Positions 12,981-24,050 of a DNA stretch of 64,000 bases are shown here, one piece after another. The translations under genes were made by a program, and so were the position numbers. This DNA comes from Aquilaria yunnanensis (lineage: Eukaryota; Streptophyta; Magnoliopsida; Malvales; Thymelaeaceae), in NCBI GenBank assembly GCA_039654915.1, contig JBDJPA010000012.1, forward strand, positions 1,364,001-1,428,000, given 5' to 3'. Each line of letters begins with the position of its first letter. The first letter of the stretch is position 1. The notes below the pieces were generated by a model, which saw only the letters and a program-made list of their open reading frames with translations, did not search any database and had not been told where the DNA came from.

Positions 12981-13308
12981 CAATTCATTTTAACTTAAAT
13001 CAATTAGTTTAGTTTTTACTTTTATATTTTATTTTTTTGAAATCAATTTTATTTGAAAGTCAGTATTATACAGAAGTAATAGTCCATTTGAAAATAAAAT
13101 TTCATATTGTTAAATCTTTATGAATTTTTTTAATACCTAAAACTAGAAAAATTCATAAAAATTTAGTAAGATTATAAAAATTATATTTTCAATGGATTAT
13201 TGCACCTATATAATGTTGGATTTTAATTAAAATTAGTTTTGTGTAAAAAAAGAGAAAGAATAAAAATAAACTATTTAAAATTCAATTGATTTAAGTTAAA
13301 ATGAATTG
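12981..13308. mobile_element. foldback MITE with 25-bp perfect inverted ends, copy 1
   Basis: The 25 bases at 12981-13005 are the exact reverse complement of 13284-13308 (core cattttaacttaaatcaatt). The body is AT-rich and itself partly palindromic around the centre (ttcataaa/tttatgaa). A second member of the same family lies at 26402-26730. No clear target duplication, so the superfamily is unassigned. Confidence 0.75.
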
Positions 13309-13542
13309 AATGTTATTTTTGGATTATGATTATAAGGCTAGAAATTAGAGGAAAATTTGGGCTACGAATGATTGATTAGTAACTACTAAAGTAATTTCAT
13401 TCGATGAGGTGACTGTAGAAGCATACAAGGCAAGTTGGACAGAGTCAGACAGCGATAGTGATAATGATTCAAATCTAGATTATGATCCAAATAATAATGA
13501 GATGGTAATTGATTCAGACTATTATTCATGAGATATTAGAAT

Positions 13543-14902
13543 ATCCACTCGATGTATATACATCAATTAACGCCGTTAAGTCCCAAAGAGTTAACTTCCA
13601 TTAGGAAGTTTTGAAAAAGATGGAACATGCAAAAAATCTGGAGATAATCAAGTAGTTATCCTTTTTAGAGTCCTACTTTTATGCAATAACTTTCCAATAA
13701 ATCATAAAACCCACGATCTATGCCTCCCAAAAATCCATTCTCGCCCTCTCTCCCGGAAAAGAAAAACCAGAGTAGAAAACGCGCCGTTCGCTGGAGCCAT
13801 TTTTCTCGTCCTCCGCTGTTGGGTTTCTTCTGTTGGGTTGTTGCGTCGTCGTTGGGGAAGCCGCTGTAGATCTCAGATGGCGTCGTAAGAGGTGCAATGA
13901 TGGCCTGCATTCGGAGGGGAACAAGGGAGGACGCATGTGCTCCAGTGGGTAGTTTGACGTATGGGGGATTCACGATTCGTGATTCACAATTTGCGCTTTT
14001 CATTAGTAAAAATCAATCGGTTCATCAACTTGCGTATGAAACCAAAATTGGTGTATTGTGAGCGTGTTCAGATTGTGTTTTTCAATTTGATTATGCCTTT
14101 GTTTTTTGTATTGATTTGTAATACAACTAAATTTAGTTTGTATTGTTCTATGTGTGTGTTGTGTTGTTCGGGTCCGATTCTGTAATATGTGAAGCATGTA
14201 TGGATATGAGCATGAAATGTATTGATCTGAATATTGGATGTATTGATCTGAATGGGAACAAAGTAACAACCCAATATTTTTCAGAATGATACATTTGTGG
14301 TGCAGTTTGATATATTTGAAATGTATTATTGGGGTTTTGGGTTTAATTGTGGTATGTATCACGTGGTTGAATTGTTTAATATAACGAATGTATAGAATAA
14401 TACAATGGATTTCCAGATTAATACATTGAATTTCCAGTTTAATATAAGGAATGTATAGAATGATATTTTGGATTTCCAGAATAATACATGTAATTTCTAG
14501 TTTAATACAAGGAATATATATAATGGTACATTAAATTTTCAGATTAATACATTTAATTTCCAGAATTATTTTCAACCGGTGGGTTTTCTTTCAAGTAAAA
14601 AACTATGATATACCAACTATCAAAATGCAGAACTATTTCAAAAAATAAATAAATAAATAAATAAAAATTGATAAAATTGTTGAATAAATTATAAGTTGGG
14701 TGAAGAAGATGGGAATCACTGAATTTAAAATTGGTATGGATCATAACTATATTAAATATTTTATTAAAGGTAAATAGATCACATTTATCACCTAATTGTG
14801 ACAATTATCCTAACCAAAACTAATTTTCATATATTTTTTAAAATAACCGTCTGCTTAACGTTGCTTAATGTTTCTTAACCTGGTGTATGTCCACCCGGTG
14901 CA
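13543..14902. mobile_element. TIR element with captured-looking segment and minisatellite
   Basis: The left end (atccactcgatgtatatacatc) and the reverse complement of the right end (tgcaccgggtggacatacacc) pair imperfectly. The flanks tattagaat (13534-13542) and tctaagaat (14903-14911) match at 7 of 9. The ends resemble those of the 7525-8510 element. Inside, 13690-13960 is clearly less AT-rich and holds overlapping open frames on the minus strand without known domains. 14370-14570 is a degenerate array of ggatttccagattaatacat words. It could be a Mutator-like element carrying a gene fragment. Confidence 0.45.
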
Positions 14903-14911
14903 TCTAAGAAT

Positions 14912-17900
14912 TTTCGATTATTCACCAAGGTGGCATTGTAGCCAAGGGAGTGGTATGGATTAAAGTTTCCTAAGTGTTTGAGGCTTTTCTTTCTTTATTT
15001 ATCTTTTCGAGATAAAAATAGAAAAAAAAATAGAGAATATTAATTAGTTTAGTTCCGAAGAATGAAAGTCAAGAATACAATGATTTACTTGGAGGATAAC
15101 ACTACCAACATTAAAAAATAAAAACTAAATGAAATACTTCTATGATATATAATATCTTTCAATTTGCAACAATCATATTTGTAATTATGCTAAACCACTT
15201 GCTGAATTTATGGAGAAGCAAATCACCTAAAACTAGCTACTAACCAGTAAGAACAAATTATTTAAAATACTAATTAAGCCGCTAATCAAGAAACTTAAAC
15301 CAACTTAACTGCCCGCAACCACTCAGGTCTCAGAATAGTTAGATGGGGACGCTCTAATGGACGGGCCAAAAAGATTCTGAAGTAAATAATGGTGATGGGT
15401 TTGCACTCATCAGAATCCAAGTGGAATGGCCCAAAACACTGGACCTTGATTTATGGGTTGGGCCTGCCCTTATCTTCAGTCTGCTTTTGTTGAGCCCCAA
15501 CGTTTCTTTGTAATGGGCCTTGGCCCTCAATGTCTCAATTACCAGGTGAAGTATATGGTTCATTGATCAAGGCAGTCCCCATTTTTTTTTTTTGGCGTTT
15601 GGATTACAAGAAAACAGAAAACAAGTCATTTACATCTGGGTTTCTGAGTATTTGAACCTGTGCAAGTGAAACATACCCATTTTCTCTGTCACATTTTTCT
15701 CAGGCAAGAATTCAAGTTGCTCTTTCCCAAACAAAAGGAACATGTACCCCTAGTAAAGCCTGCCTTGGCTTTTGCTCAGGAAGTTCCATTTCCACAAGTC
15801 ACAGAACAGGAGAAAAAAAAAAAGAATAATAAATAATTAGTTTTTCTTTAAAATAACAAAAGAAAGAGAAAAGCTCGTTGAAAAATTTGCACTAATTAAT
15901 TTTATACACTAACCTCAACATTATCCAAGACCCCAGCTTTTTCAAGTGACTCTCTTAATGCTGCTTCTTCGATTCATCAAGCTCCCATCCACCCTAATAA
16001 TCTAAGAATATCAATATAAATTTTGCTCTAATGATTAAACAAAAGAGCCCAATGTCCAATTAAATTTCAGATAATAAGACAAAGGACAAAAAAAAAATAT
16101 TGCAAACAAAAACCTTAGGAAAACATCATCCCCTTTGCTTGGCCTTTCGGGGAAGTGATCACATGCACTTCTAATTCATCACCAAAAGTTCCATCGCTGC
16201 AGCATTTGAATCTCTATGGGATGCATCTATAAGAATTAAAATTTGAACACAAACAAAAATAAGTGTGTGTAAACACACACACACACACATACATATATGT
16301 ATGTATGTATTCGACAAACTTGATAGCATTTGGGAAAAACTGTAACTTTTAAAGCTTTATGGTGGTAATATGTAATTATGAACTAACTTTAGGGAGAATA
16401 AGTATATTAACTGCACCATTTTGTAAATACTAAATGCTTGATAGGCTTGTTCGTTCTTGAGCTCAAACACTCAGGATTGAAGCTCAGCTTGATAAAATAC
16501 TGGATATTTTTCAGACAAGCTCGAGTTTGAACTGCTGATTAAAAGCTCAATTCATTACCGCCCCTATCAATAATTATATATTTACATTAACTTAGGGCAC
16601 CATCACACTGAAGCCACACATGTTTTGCTGATTTTTTTTTCTGTACTCATTAGACTAAAAACCAAAAGATTAGACGTTAACTGGCCTATTTCTCGAAACT
16701 TGGAGGATTTGCAAGCCATAAGTGAGCGGCTGAGCTGCACCTCAAAGATGGAATTTTCTACAAGAGAATATATATTGATAAATGGTATATACACCTGAGC
16801 ATTCTTTTTTGGTACATATAGGATAGGCCAATGAAGGAGTGGGATATTGAAGCTTGGACCTTTTAGTAACGGTTATAAGTTTTAACAACTATGCTTAAGT
16901 TCCACAAATCTTAATCACTGTATTGAAGTTTTGGTTATACCCAAGTATATCCATGAGAAATATTAATCTGGCCTGGTAGTTTTTTAAGCCAACACAAGGC
17001 TGAAATAAGTGACACGGGCAGCCTAAATAAGGGACATAAGTTTCCTCTCAATTCTCAACCACATGCATGTATTACTTACAATTAAAGTAGCCCAATTTCC
17101 TTTGACGCATAAATTTAAGGAAAATTGTACATACTTAACCACACATATATATACTTAATGAATTTTAACAAAGTTAGCCCTAACTTTGTACTACTATTAA
17201 AAAATCTCTTGAACATAAATTTTGGACGGATTAAGCTTATTTTACAACTTTCACCAATATTATATATAATGAATACCTGAACTTATAAAATCTTTTATTA
17301 GTTATTATTATTTTTAATTTAAAACTAATAATTAATGTTATTTAATCACTTATATATTTGGTAAACTTTATACTAAAATTTTGTGTTATTCCATTTATAA
17401 AAAAAAACACTTTGATACCTAGAAACCCTTTCACACAAAGAGGGTATAGATAAATTAACTATTGACCTCGCGTATTTGAGTTGGTGCCTTACACAGTCAA
17501 AATGGTAATAGAACCATGGGGTTAATCTAATCTACTTAAAAAGTTATAGGGGTTCAACAATATTCTAACTTGAAGCTTGCGGGTTTAAATGGTTCATTTG
17601 CAGAATAAATGAATGTTTGAGAATTATTCCCTTATTCTTTCTTCATGATTTTATTTTACATTCTTTTGGTTAATATAAACACATCTGATATTATATACTT
17701 CTCTAGAAATTTCTTAATGATCTACTGCAAATTTTTTTTATTTCCAAAAAGGCCAAAAATATGGGAAACTCAGTCATCATGAATTGATTTAGTTCAATAG
17801 AAAAATTGTTGAGATAGAAATATTACTATCTATAATTCATTATAATATCATTGCTTGATCTTGATGTATAACAAAAAGTGTGAATATATATAATGTGACT

Positions 17901-19300
17901 TGACCCATTTGGCTTTAAGTTACAATTTTTTTTAATGAGTCTCAAATTTTGTATAGTATATTTATTATAAATGGGCAGAAAACAAAAGGAATCTAATTGG
18001 GTTTATAGTGCAATTTGTGCACATTTACCCTAACTTTTTATGTAAAAATTCTTGAGTTGCCACTAAAGGCCAATTTTTACAACAAAATGCCATTCATTTT
18101 ATATTATTATAAAACAGGCCCTCAAAAACAAGAATATATCAAATTCATTACTTTTAAACTTGAATGAAATAGTTTATTAGAATTATATGTACAACTAAAT
18201 ATTTTTAAAACTTTCATACTTAAATCTTTTATATTGCTAATTAATGTTTATTGAAAAGATTGTTCGAATTTATTTTGAATATTAAAATGTATAGTTTAGA
18301 AATAACTAGTTGAGGTTTGATAGAAATGACATGTATTCCCATGAGGTATTAAATTATACTTCTAACCCCTGCTTTTTTTTAATACTACAACATGACAATT
18401 AGATAGATTAAACTTGAGAATTTAAAATTAAAGTTGAAATCTCCAATAATTATTTATCAATAAAAATCAAAACTGTGTGTGCAGCGATTAAGATACAGTT
18501 TACATCAACTGCTTTTTTTTCTTTATTTCGACGTAAAATAACTTTTTCCTACTGGCTAATATTATTAAAAATCAAGTGGTAAGAATATGTTCCAAAACCA
18601 TATGGAATAAGTGTATTCTCCTGACCTTTATCTTTGATGATGAATAGATTACTCATTTCTACCAAAATTCACGGGATAAGTGTAAATTTTCCAAAAAAGC
18701 TCAATAAGTCAAGACTTTAGCTTTATGGTTAGGTTCAAGTTTTTCTATGGTTGATGTCCTATATTTTGCTTCTTTTCTTACAATAGTTAATTTTATAAGC
18801 CAATAATCATTTGATGTACATTGAGAAATTTTCTTGCTCATTACTTTTCAATTTTCCACAATAAGATAATAAATATTTCATTTTTATGCGAAATTGGTAT
18901 TGTTGGGATAACCACATGCCGCAGAACATGAGGGGGCCCAGGGGGGGGGGGGGGACAACTTCAATCATTATTAAAGTACTTATTATTTTTTCATTCAGGG
19001 GCAATAAATTAGTATACTACAGATTATTATTGTTTTTAATTTCCTAAAATACTGAACAACTAATAAAAATGCATTTGAATACATGCATGTTGTTATTTTT
19101 TTGCAGGAAAGGTACATATTATAAAAGAACGAATAAATTACTTTTATTTCATGGCATTACCATTACCAAGGAACGAACAAAAAACTAAAACCGAAAAAAA
19201 TAAAGAACAAAGTTTCAACCAAGTCTCCTTACTAACTCTAAATAGCTTCGATGCACACAAATGTTAAAACAACTTTTATCAATAACTTGCTGAATACACA
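14912..19300. other. AT-rich intergenic stretch
   Basis: No gene supported. Notable items are a poly-T run near 15581, CA/TA microsatellite at 16257-16310, a possible eroded hAT MITE at about 16442-16566, and a run of 14 G at 18941-18954. The minus-strand open frame at 15354-15563 shows no known domain. Confidence 0.45.
16257..16310. repeat. CA / GTAT microsatellite
   Basis: A gtgtgtgtaaa start, then (AC)n, then alternating acatatatgtatgtatgtat. A simple sequence repeat with a self-complementary character. Confidence 0.85.
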
Positions 19301-19654
19301 TGTATTGTTATTGTGTTGCATACTTCTATACGTTAAATTCTTATGTGCATCCCCAACTAACGGAAATTATTAAAGTTAACGGTTTTTACTTTTTTGGGTA
19401 AGTATAAGTTAGTTAAATTTAGCAAGATTAAAGGAATTTCATAAGGAAATTATGAAAGAAAATATTTTTAACTAGGTAAATTTGAATTTGAATTCATTTG
19501 AAGAGATAATTTTAAGAATATATATATATCAAAGTCATTTTTATTTTATGATCATGCGCAAAGTGCTAAAATGTTTTATTTTTTTTGTTTCACATAATTT
19601 TCTTAGAACATTAAATATAAATGTGGTAATTATCATATATGGTAACTTCATGTA

Positions 19655-20340
19655 CCTTTTTTTTTTGTACAATAAGAATTCAATTTTATATATTAATATA
19701 TTAATTTTGTAAAATAGAAACTCAATTTCATTTAATAAGAACCTAATTTCATATAATTACAATTCAGTTTTATAAAACAAGAACTCAATTTTATACAAAA
19801 GAAACTTAGTTTGATATATCAATATTCCAATTTATTATAATAAGAACTTCACAGTTTTACAATACAATTTTAGTTTCATATAATATGATCTTAGTTGAAT
19901 CTATGAATCATCTCGACTTTGTTTTTCTACCAATTGAAGTATTGAGTGTATCATCAAGTTTTATTATTGTATCAGCACACTATATTCCAAAACATATACT
20001 TTGTTTCATATAAATAGTTTATAACTTTATACAAATAAATCTTAGTTTCATACAATTTATTTTCAATTTCATACACTATCAAAACTCAAAACTCATACAG
20101 TGGGAACATGGTTTCATACGTATATGAACATACTTTCGTACAATAAAACCTATTTTCTTACATCAGATTTCACACTTTTAAAATTCCACAACTATACACT
20201 GTCACCCCAATTTTATATAATTCATTTTCTATGTATATATAAAACACTATAACCCCACTTTCATACAATTCATTTTCAATTTTATACACTATCAAAATCG
20301 AAAACTCAAGCAATACAAACATAGTTTCAAATATATATAA
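19655..20340. repeat. degenerate tandem repeat of about 25-30 bp
   Basis: The words ataagaactcaattttatac and tttcatacaataa recur about twenty times with many substitutions and spacing changes. The style is the same as the interiors of the TIR elements at 7.5 and 13.5 kb. A candidate TIR-like sequence with attaaagttaacgg lies upstream at about 19340-19400, so this may be the interior of a third, less well-preserved element. Confidence 0.5.
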
Positions 20341-20822
20341 ACCATTCTAATACAATAGTAGCAACCCATAAACACGCGGGTAAACACACACACACCCACA
20401 CATATTTGTTTTCTTTACGAAAAAGAATCCAAAAGCACATATATAAAATTTAGAAGCATATACGTATATTTATACTCACCACAAAAAAAATCAAGAACAT
20501 ACATATAAAACTCAAAAGCAAATGTATATATTTGTGTTCATCATAAAAAAAAAACATACATATATATTTGTATTTGGGAAAATTGTCCCGCCTGAGCTAT
20601 ACCCTAACCTATAGTTGTGTCTCCCTTTTTTCAAATATCTATAATTACCCCCTCTAAAGCTAACTCCATTAACGACTATTAAAGAAAAAAAGAAAAAAAT
20701 GCCTAAATTTGCTAGCCTTTTTCCTTAGAAACTTTGCTCCCAAAATTTGCAATTCTATTTTCTCAACCAAATTAAACGTTTCTTTCTCTCTCCTTTTTCT
20801 TTCTGCTCGATTCCGCCATTTG

Positions 20823-21050
20823 ATGTCCTCATCGTTTGTTCGTTGCTCGTGTGGGTGCAGATTCCATCATTCGATTCTGCCAATTAGAGTGGATCAGAGA
20901 ATCAAATCCACAGTTTCATCGCTCGATAATATCGGTTTCAATCAAGGAATTGACCCAAGTTTCTTTGCTCGAGAATTAAATCGGTTTCTTCACTTGATCA
21001 AAAACGCCGACGAGATCTCCACGGTTTCAATTGAGGAATTTGCAGTCTAA
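20823..21050 (+). CDS. 75-codon ORF inside the Mutator-like element, unknown
   Basis: Begins MSSSFVRCSCGCRFHHSILP and ends SIEEFAV. The in-frame region upstream is also open (from 20709) but lacks an ATG. It has no domain I recognise. Its location between the TIR and the nested hAT, and its less AT-rich composition, suggest a captured exon fragment rather than a functional gene. Confidence 0.2.
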   Translation: MSSSFVRCSCGCRFHHSILPIRVDQRIKSTVSSLDNIGFNQGIDPSFFARELNRFLHLIKNADEISTVSIEEFAV

Positions 21051-21388
21051 AATGGTTCGTTCGCATATTTTGGTTGTTAGGAGAACGACGGTGAAACGAG
21101 CATGGCCGGCACCCACTTCTGAGAATTGGAGGAGGAGGCGGTGCAAAGATCGACTGGTAACACTGAGGGCATTGACCCGGAGTGGGACGGCGGCTGATTG
21201 AACTAGTGATTTGAGGTTGGCAAAATCAAACGACGGTGAAATCAATCGAGCAGCAGAATCAAACAACGAGCGAACAATCGTGAGGAGGGCATCGACTTGG
21301 AGCCGGATGCTGGCCGATTGAATGAGGGATTTGAGGTCGGCGCCATCTTCGATTCTGCCATTTGATGTGGGTGTAGATTTATTTGATC

Positions 21389-22591
21389 CAGGGGCGAAAT
21401 CAAGATTTTAAGTTGGAGCGGGCCGAATTTTATTTTGAAAATTTTAGAGAATTAAGAATTAAATGTATTTCTACAATGTAAAAAAAAGATAACAAAAATA
21501 AATTAAAATTTATTAAAATGCTATATTTATAGGTTATCCACTTTCAAAATAGCAAGTAAAATTTACTAAATCTCAGTTTTCATCCATATAATGAATAGGT
21601 GATTATAAGCTTCAAATCCATATTAAATCACGAGTTTTCCTCTCAATGAAAAATTAGTTATATTATTATACATGTACACATATTCAATTAATATCAAATA
21701 GCAAATAAAACCATAATACCTTGTGCATCTTGAAGTAGGCACGTCTTTCTTTAAATGCATAAAAATAATCTATTTTCTTGTCTATTAAAAAGATCCAAAC
21801 AATCTCTCTTTTAATATAAACAATCAAGTGATTCTTGAGAAAAATATCACTCATGTTATTATGAAGTCTTATTTTTACAATTTTCATTACTGAAAATGCT
21901 CGTTTTGTTGTTGTAGTCAAAACAGGAAGAGTCAATATAAGATGAATCAATCTATCCACCAAAGGATAAATTTCTTACTTTCTTATTTCATTTAGTTTTC
22001 TATACAATCAGTAATTGTAGATACATTTTTTCAATTGTGGATGGTAAGGCACATCAAACTCATAATGCAGCAGCTAATATTTCAAATGAATCTTTTCTTA
22101 TTTAGTGAAATCTGAAGGATAAAAATTGTCAGCCAATCTACATATGTTCTCAATATTAAAGAACTTATAAGAATTTATGGGATCCAAAACAACACAAAAA
22201 GAAGAAGGTCATCATCTGTTTGCTAAAGTACTTCCTCTATTTCTCATAAAACATATCTTAGTTAATGCAAAAATTTGCAATAGAAGTGAAAAAGTTGTAC
22301 TTTTACATTTCTAACATTTTAGAATATAACTAATTAGTTTTTATTAAGAGAGCAAAATTAACTGTTTGATGTTGAACTTTTGCTACATTTCTCACACAAA
22401 TCAATCACACGCATTTATGTATAATTTTAGTGAAATGGAGAAAATTATTACTATTTTATATATATACTTATTAAAAATTATTGTTATGTTTTATAATTTT
22501 TTATTATTATTTTTTACGCACGCACACACACACATATATATAATTTACAAAAAAGTTGGGGTGCCCAGCCCCTCTATTGGCTCCGCCACTA
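21389..22591. mobile_element. deleted hAT element with perfect 8-bp target duplication
   Basis: Identical flanks atttgatc lie at 21381-21388 and 22592-22599. The ends are CAGGGGCGAAATC and, in reverse complement, TAGTGGCGGAGCC, typical hAT termini. The 1203-bp body retains the C-terminal transposase dimerisation region on the minus strand (21684-21962) but no catalytic core, so this is an internally deleted copy. Confidence 0.9.
21684..21962 (-). pseudogene. hAT transposase C-terminal dimerisation domain remnant
   Basis: The 92-codon frame reads LIHLILTLPVLTTTTKRAFS and VMKIVKIRLHNNMSDIFLKN near its start, followed by a KERRAYF block. This is the conserved hAT dimerisation signature (TLPVSxAxxERxFSxxKxxKxxLR...) of plant hAT transposases. 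The zinc finger and DDE-containing parts are absent. It is carried by the enclosing hAT and cannot encode an active enzyme. Confidence 0.85.
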
Positions 22592-22943
22592 ATTTGATCA
22601 ATTCCACCAATCTTCACGCTGCCGCCTTCTCTGATTTGCTCGCTGATACTGGAACCTAGACTTCCAAACCCAGATTCGCCTCCTCCTTTAACTTCCTCAT
22701 CATTTGTTCAGTAGACTGTTCGCTCGAACATCAATTACTTCTTCTGAATCAAGTAGCGGATGTAAGACATGAAGACAAATTTGGGTTTACTTGAGGGTAA
22801 GGGTTAGGTCGATAGATGAAGAAGTTTGTGGGGTAAAGTTTCTGTAAAAGGACGTTATGAGGGTAAAATCAAATTTTCCTCTTTTTCAGTCTAACAGCAA
22901 ATCATGGTGTTAATTTTGTAGGGGTAAATATATGTTTTTGAAA

Positions 22944-23403
22944 GGGAAATTTACAAAAACCCCCCTGTGGTTTGGTCTAACCTATACTTTGTTCCCTCTA
23001 TTTTCAGAAACCTACACTTTACCTCCTGTTTGTTTTATAGTATCCGACAATAACTTCTAAAACCTTAATTTAAACTATATGATAATAATGTTCCAGTAAT
23101 TTCAAGATTTTTAATATTTTTTTCACAGCCAACCGACCTTTAAAAAATATTGATATGTAATTATAGAGGGGAAAGTATATTTACAGAAAAGAAAAACTGA
23201 TAGTTTAAAATGTCTATTAACTATAAGAAAAAATACTAGAGAGATTAAAATTACTGGAAGATGATTATCGTATAGTTTAAATATAGTTTCAAAAGTTATT
23301 ATCAGGTAGTGTAACAAACATAGGGGGCAAAGTGTAGGTTTCTCAAAATAGAGGGGGCAAATTGTAGGTTCGATATACTTCAAGGGGTAATTATAAATTC
23401 CCC
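22944..23403. mobile_element. Mutator-type MITE with perfect 9-bp target duplication, copy 1
   Basis: Identical flanks tttttgaaa lie at 22935-22943 and 23404-23412. The ends are GGGAAATTTACAAAAACCCC and, in reverse complement, GGGAATTTATAATTACCCC. The TIRs extend about 90 bp (aacctacactttgcc/aacctacactttacc). The 460-bp body is non-coding. It inserted into the right TIR of the enclosing Mutator-like element. Related copies are at 27002-27448, 28364-28794 and about 28795-29180. Confidence 0.9.
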
Positions 23404-23769
23404 TTTTTGAAATAGGGAGGACACAAATGTAGGTTCAACCAAACCATTGGGGGGTTTTGATAATTTTTCCTTTATATTTTTCATAAAAAATCCATAAGGA
23501 TACATATAATATATGTTTTTTCTACAAAAAATTTCAAAAAACATACATTTAAAACCCAAAAATATATATGTTCTTCATAAAAAAATCTAAAAGCATACAT
23601 ATCAAACCTAGAAGTATAAATATATATCCATCTTATTTACTCTATTTGCTACTACTACTACTACTATTATTTAGAGAGGGGAGAGTAAGAAATCAATTGG
23701 CAACGGGTACAAAAAGGGCAAACAAACAAAAACTAGTAATCAGGAGTCATAAAATCATATGCAACCAAT

Positions 23770-24050
23770 CTTGGTCGTCAAGACTTGGAAGTCCCGAATT
23801 TTGCATTTATTTGGTGGGTTGGCTCTCGTTTTGCTGCTCATCTCAACAACTCTTGTCCTTTTAGCCTGATTTTACAGAAAGCGCTCACCATCGTCGGATG
23901 ATGCCTTTTAAAAGTTCATCATGAACTACTTTGTTGAATGCTGATGCGACTCCTAAGATCGTCGTCATCATGGCCAAGAACAACAGGCCCGCCTACCCTG
24001 CTCAACCGATTGCCATGTCTGCCCAACCACTATTTTGTAAGGGAGTCTCT
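23770..24050 (+). pseudogene. GDU: GLUTAMINE DUMPER (GDU) family pseudogene
   Basis: GDU proteins are small plant membrane proteins with one transmembrane helix and a conserved VIMAG motif, linked to amino-acid export. Here a transmembrane-like stretch HLFGGLALVLLLISTTLVLL lies at 23804-23863, followed by an in-frame TGA and then FYRKRSPSSDDAF. In another frame TPKIVVIMAKNNRPAYPAQP appears at about 23950, the counterpart of the VIMAG block, with G changed to K. The reading frame shifts at least twice, and there is one internal stop in or at the end of the helix. The order and spacing of the two motifs fit the family (normally about 100-150 residues). Clearly inactive. Confidence 0.65.

Larger units (their letters stand above)
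20576..23470. mobile_element. Mutator-like element interrupted by two later insertions
   Basis: The left end GGGAAAATTGTC and, in reverse complement, the right end GGAAAAATTATC start TIRs of more than 100 bp (shared taacctatagttgtgtc-like and ttataattacccc blocks). The flanks tttgtattt (20567-20575) and tttatattt (23471-23479) match at 8 of 9, as expected for a Mutator-type 9-bp duplication. The right TIR is split by the MITE at 22944-23403, and the interior by the hAT at 21389-22591. Its own interior at 20700-21380 and 22600-22830 is less AT-rich, with an internal duplication (ttgaggttgg/ttgaggtcgg region) and an ATG ORF of 75 codons at 20823-21050 of no known family. These may be captured gene pieces. 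Confidence 0.75.

Noticed and set aside
16442..16566. Possible hAT MITE (taggcttgttcg ... ccgccccta)
   Set aside because: Ends only partly pair and the flanks do not match over 8 bases.
18941..18954. Run of 14 G as a possible quadruplex or regulatory site
   Set aside because: A homopolymer without neighbouring G-runs of matching spacing beyond agggggccca; may be partly a sequencing artefact.
22231..22290. tacttcctctatttctcat resembling a Stowaway end
   Set aside because: Lies inside the hAT element and has no partner end with TA.
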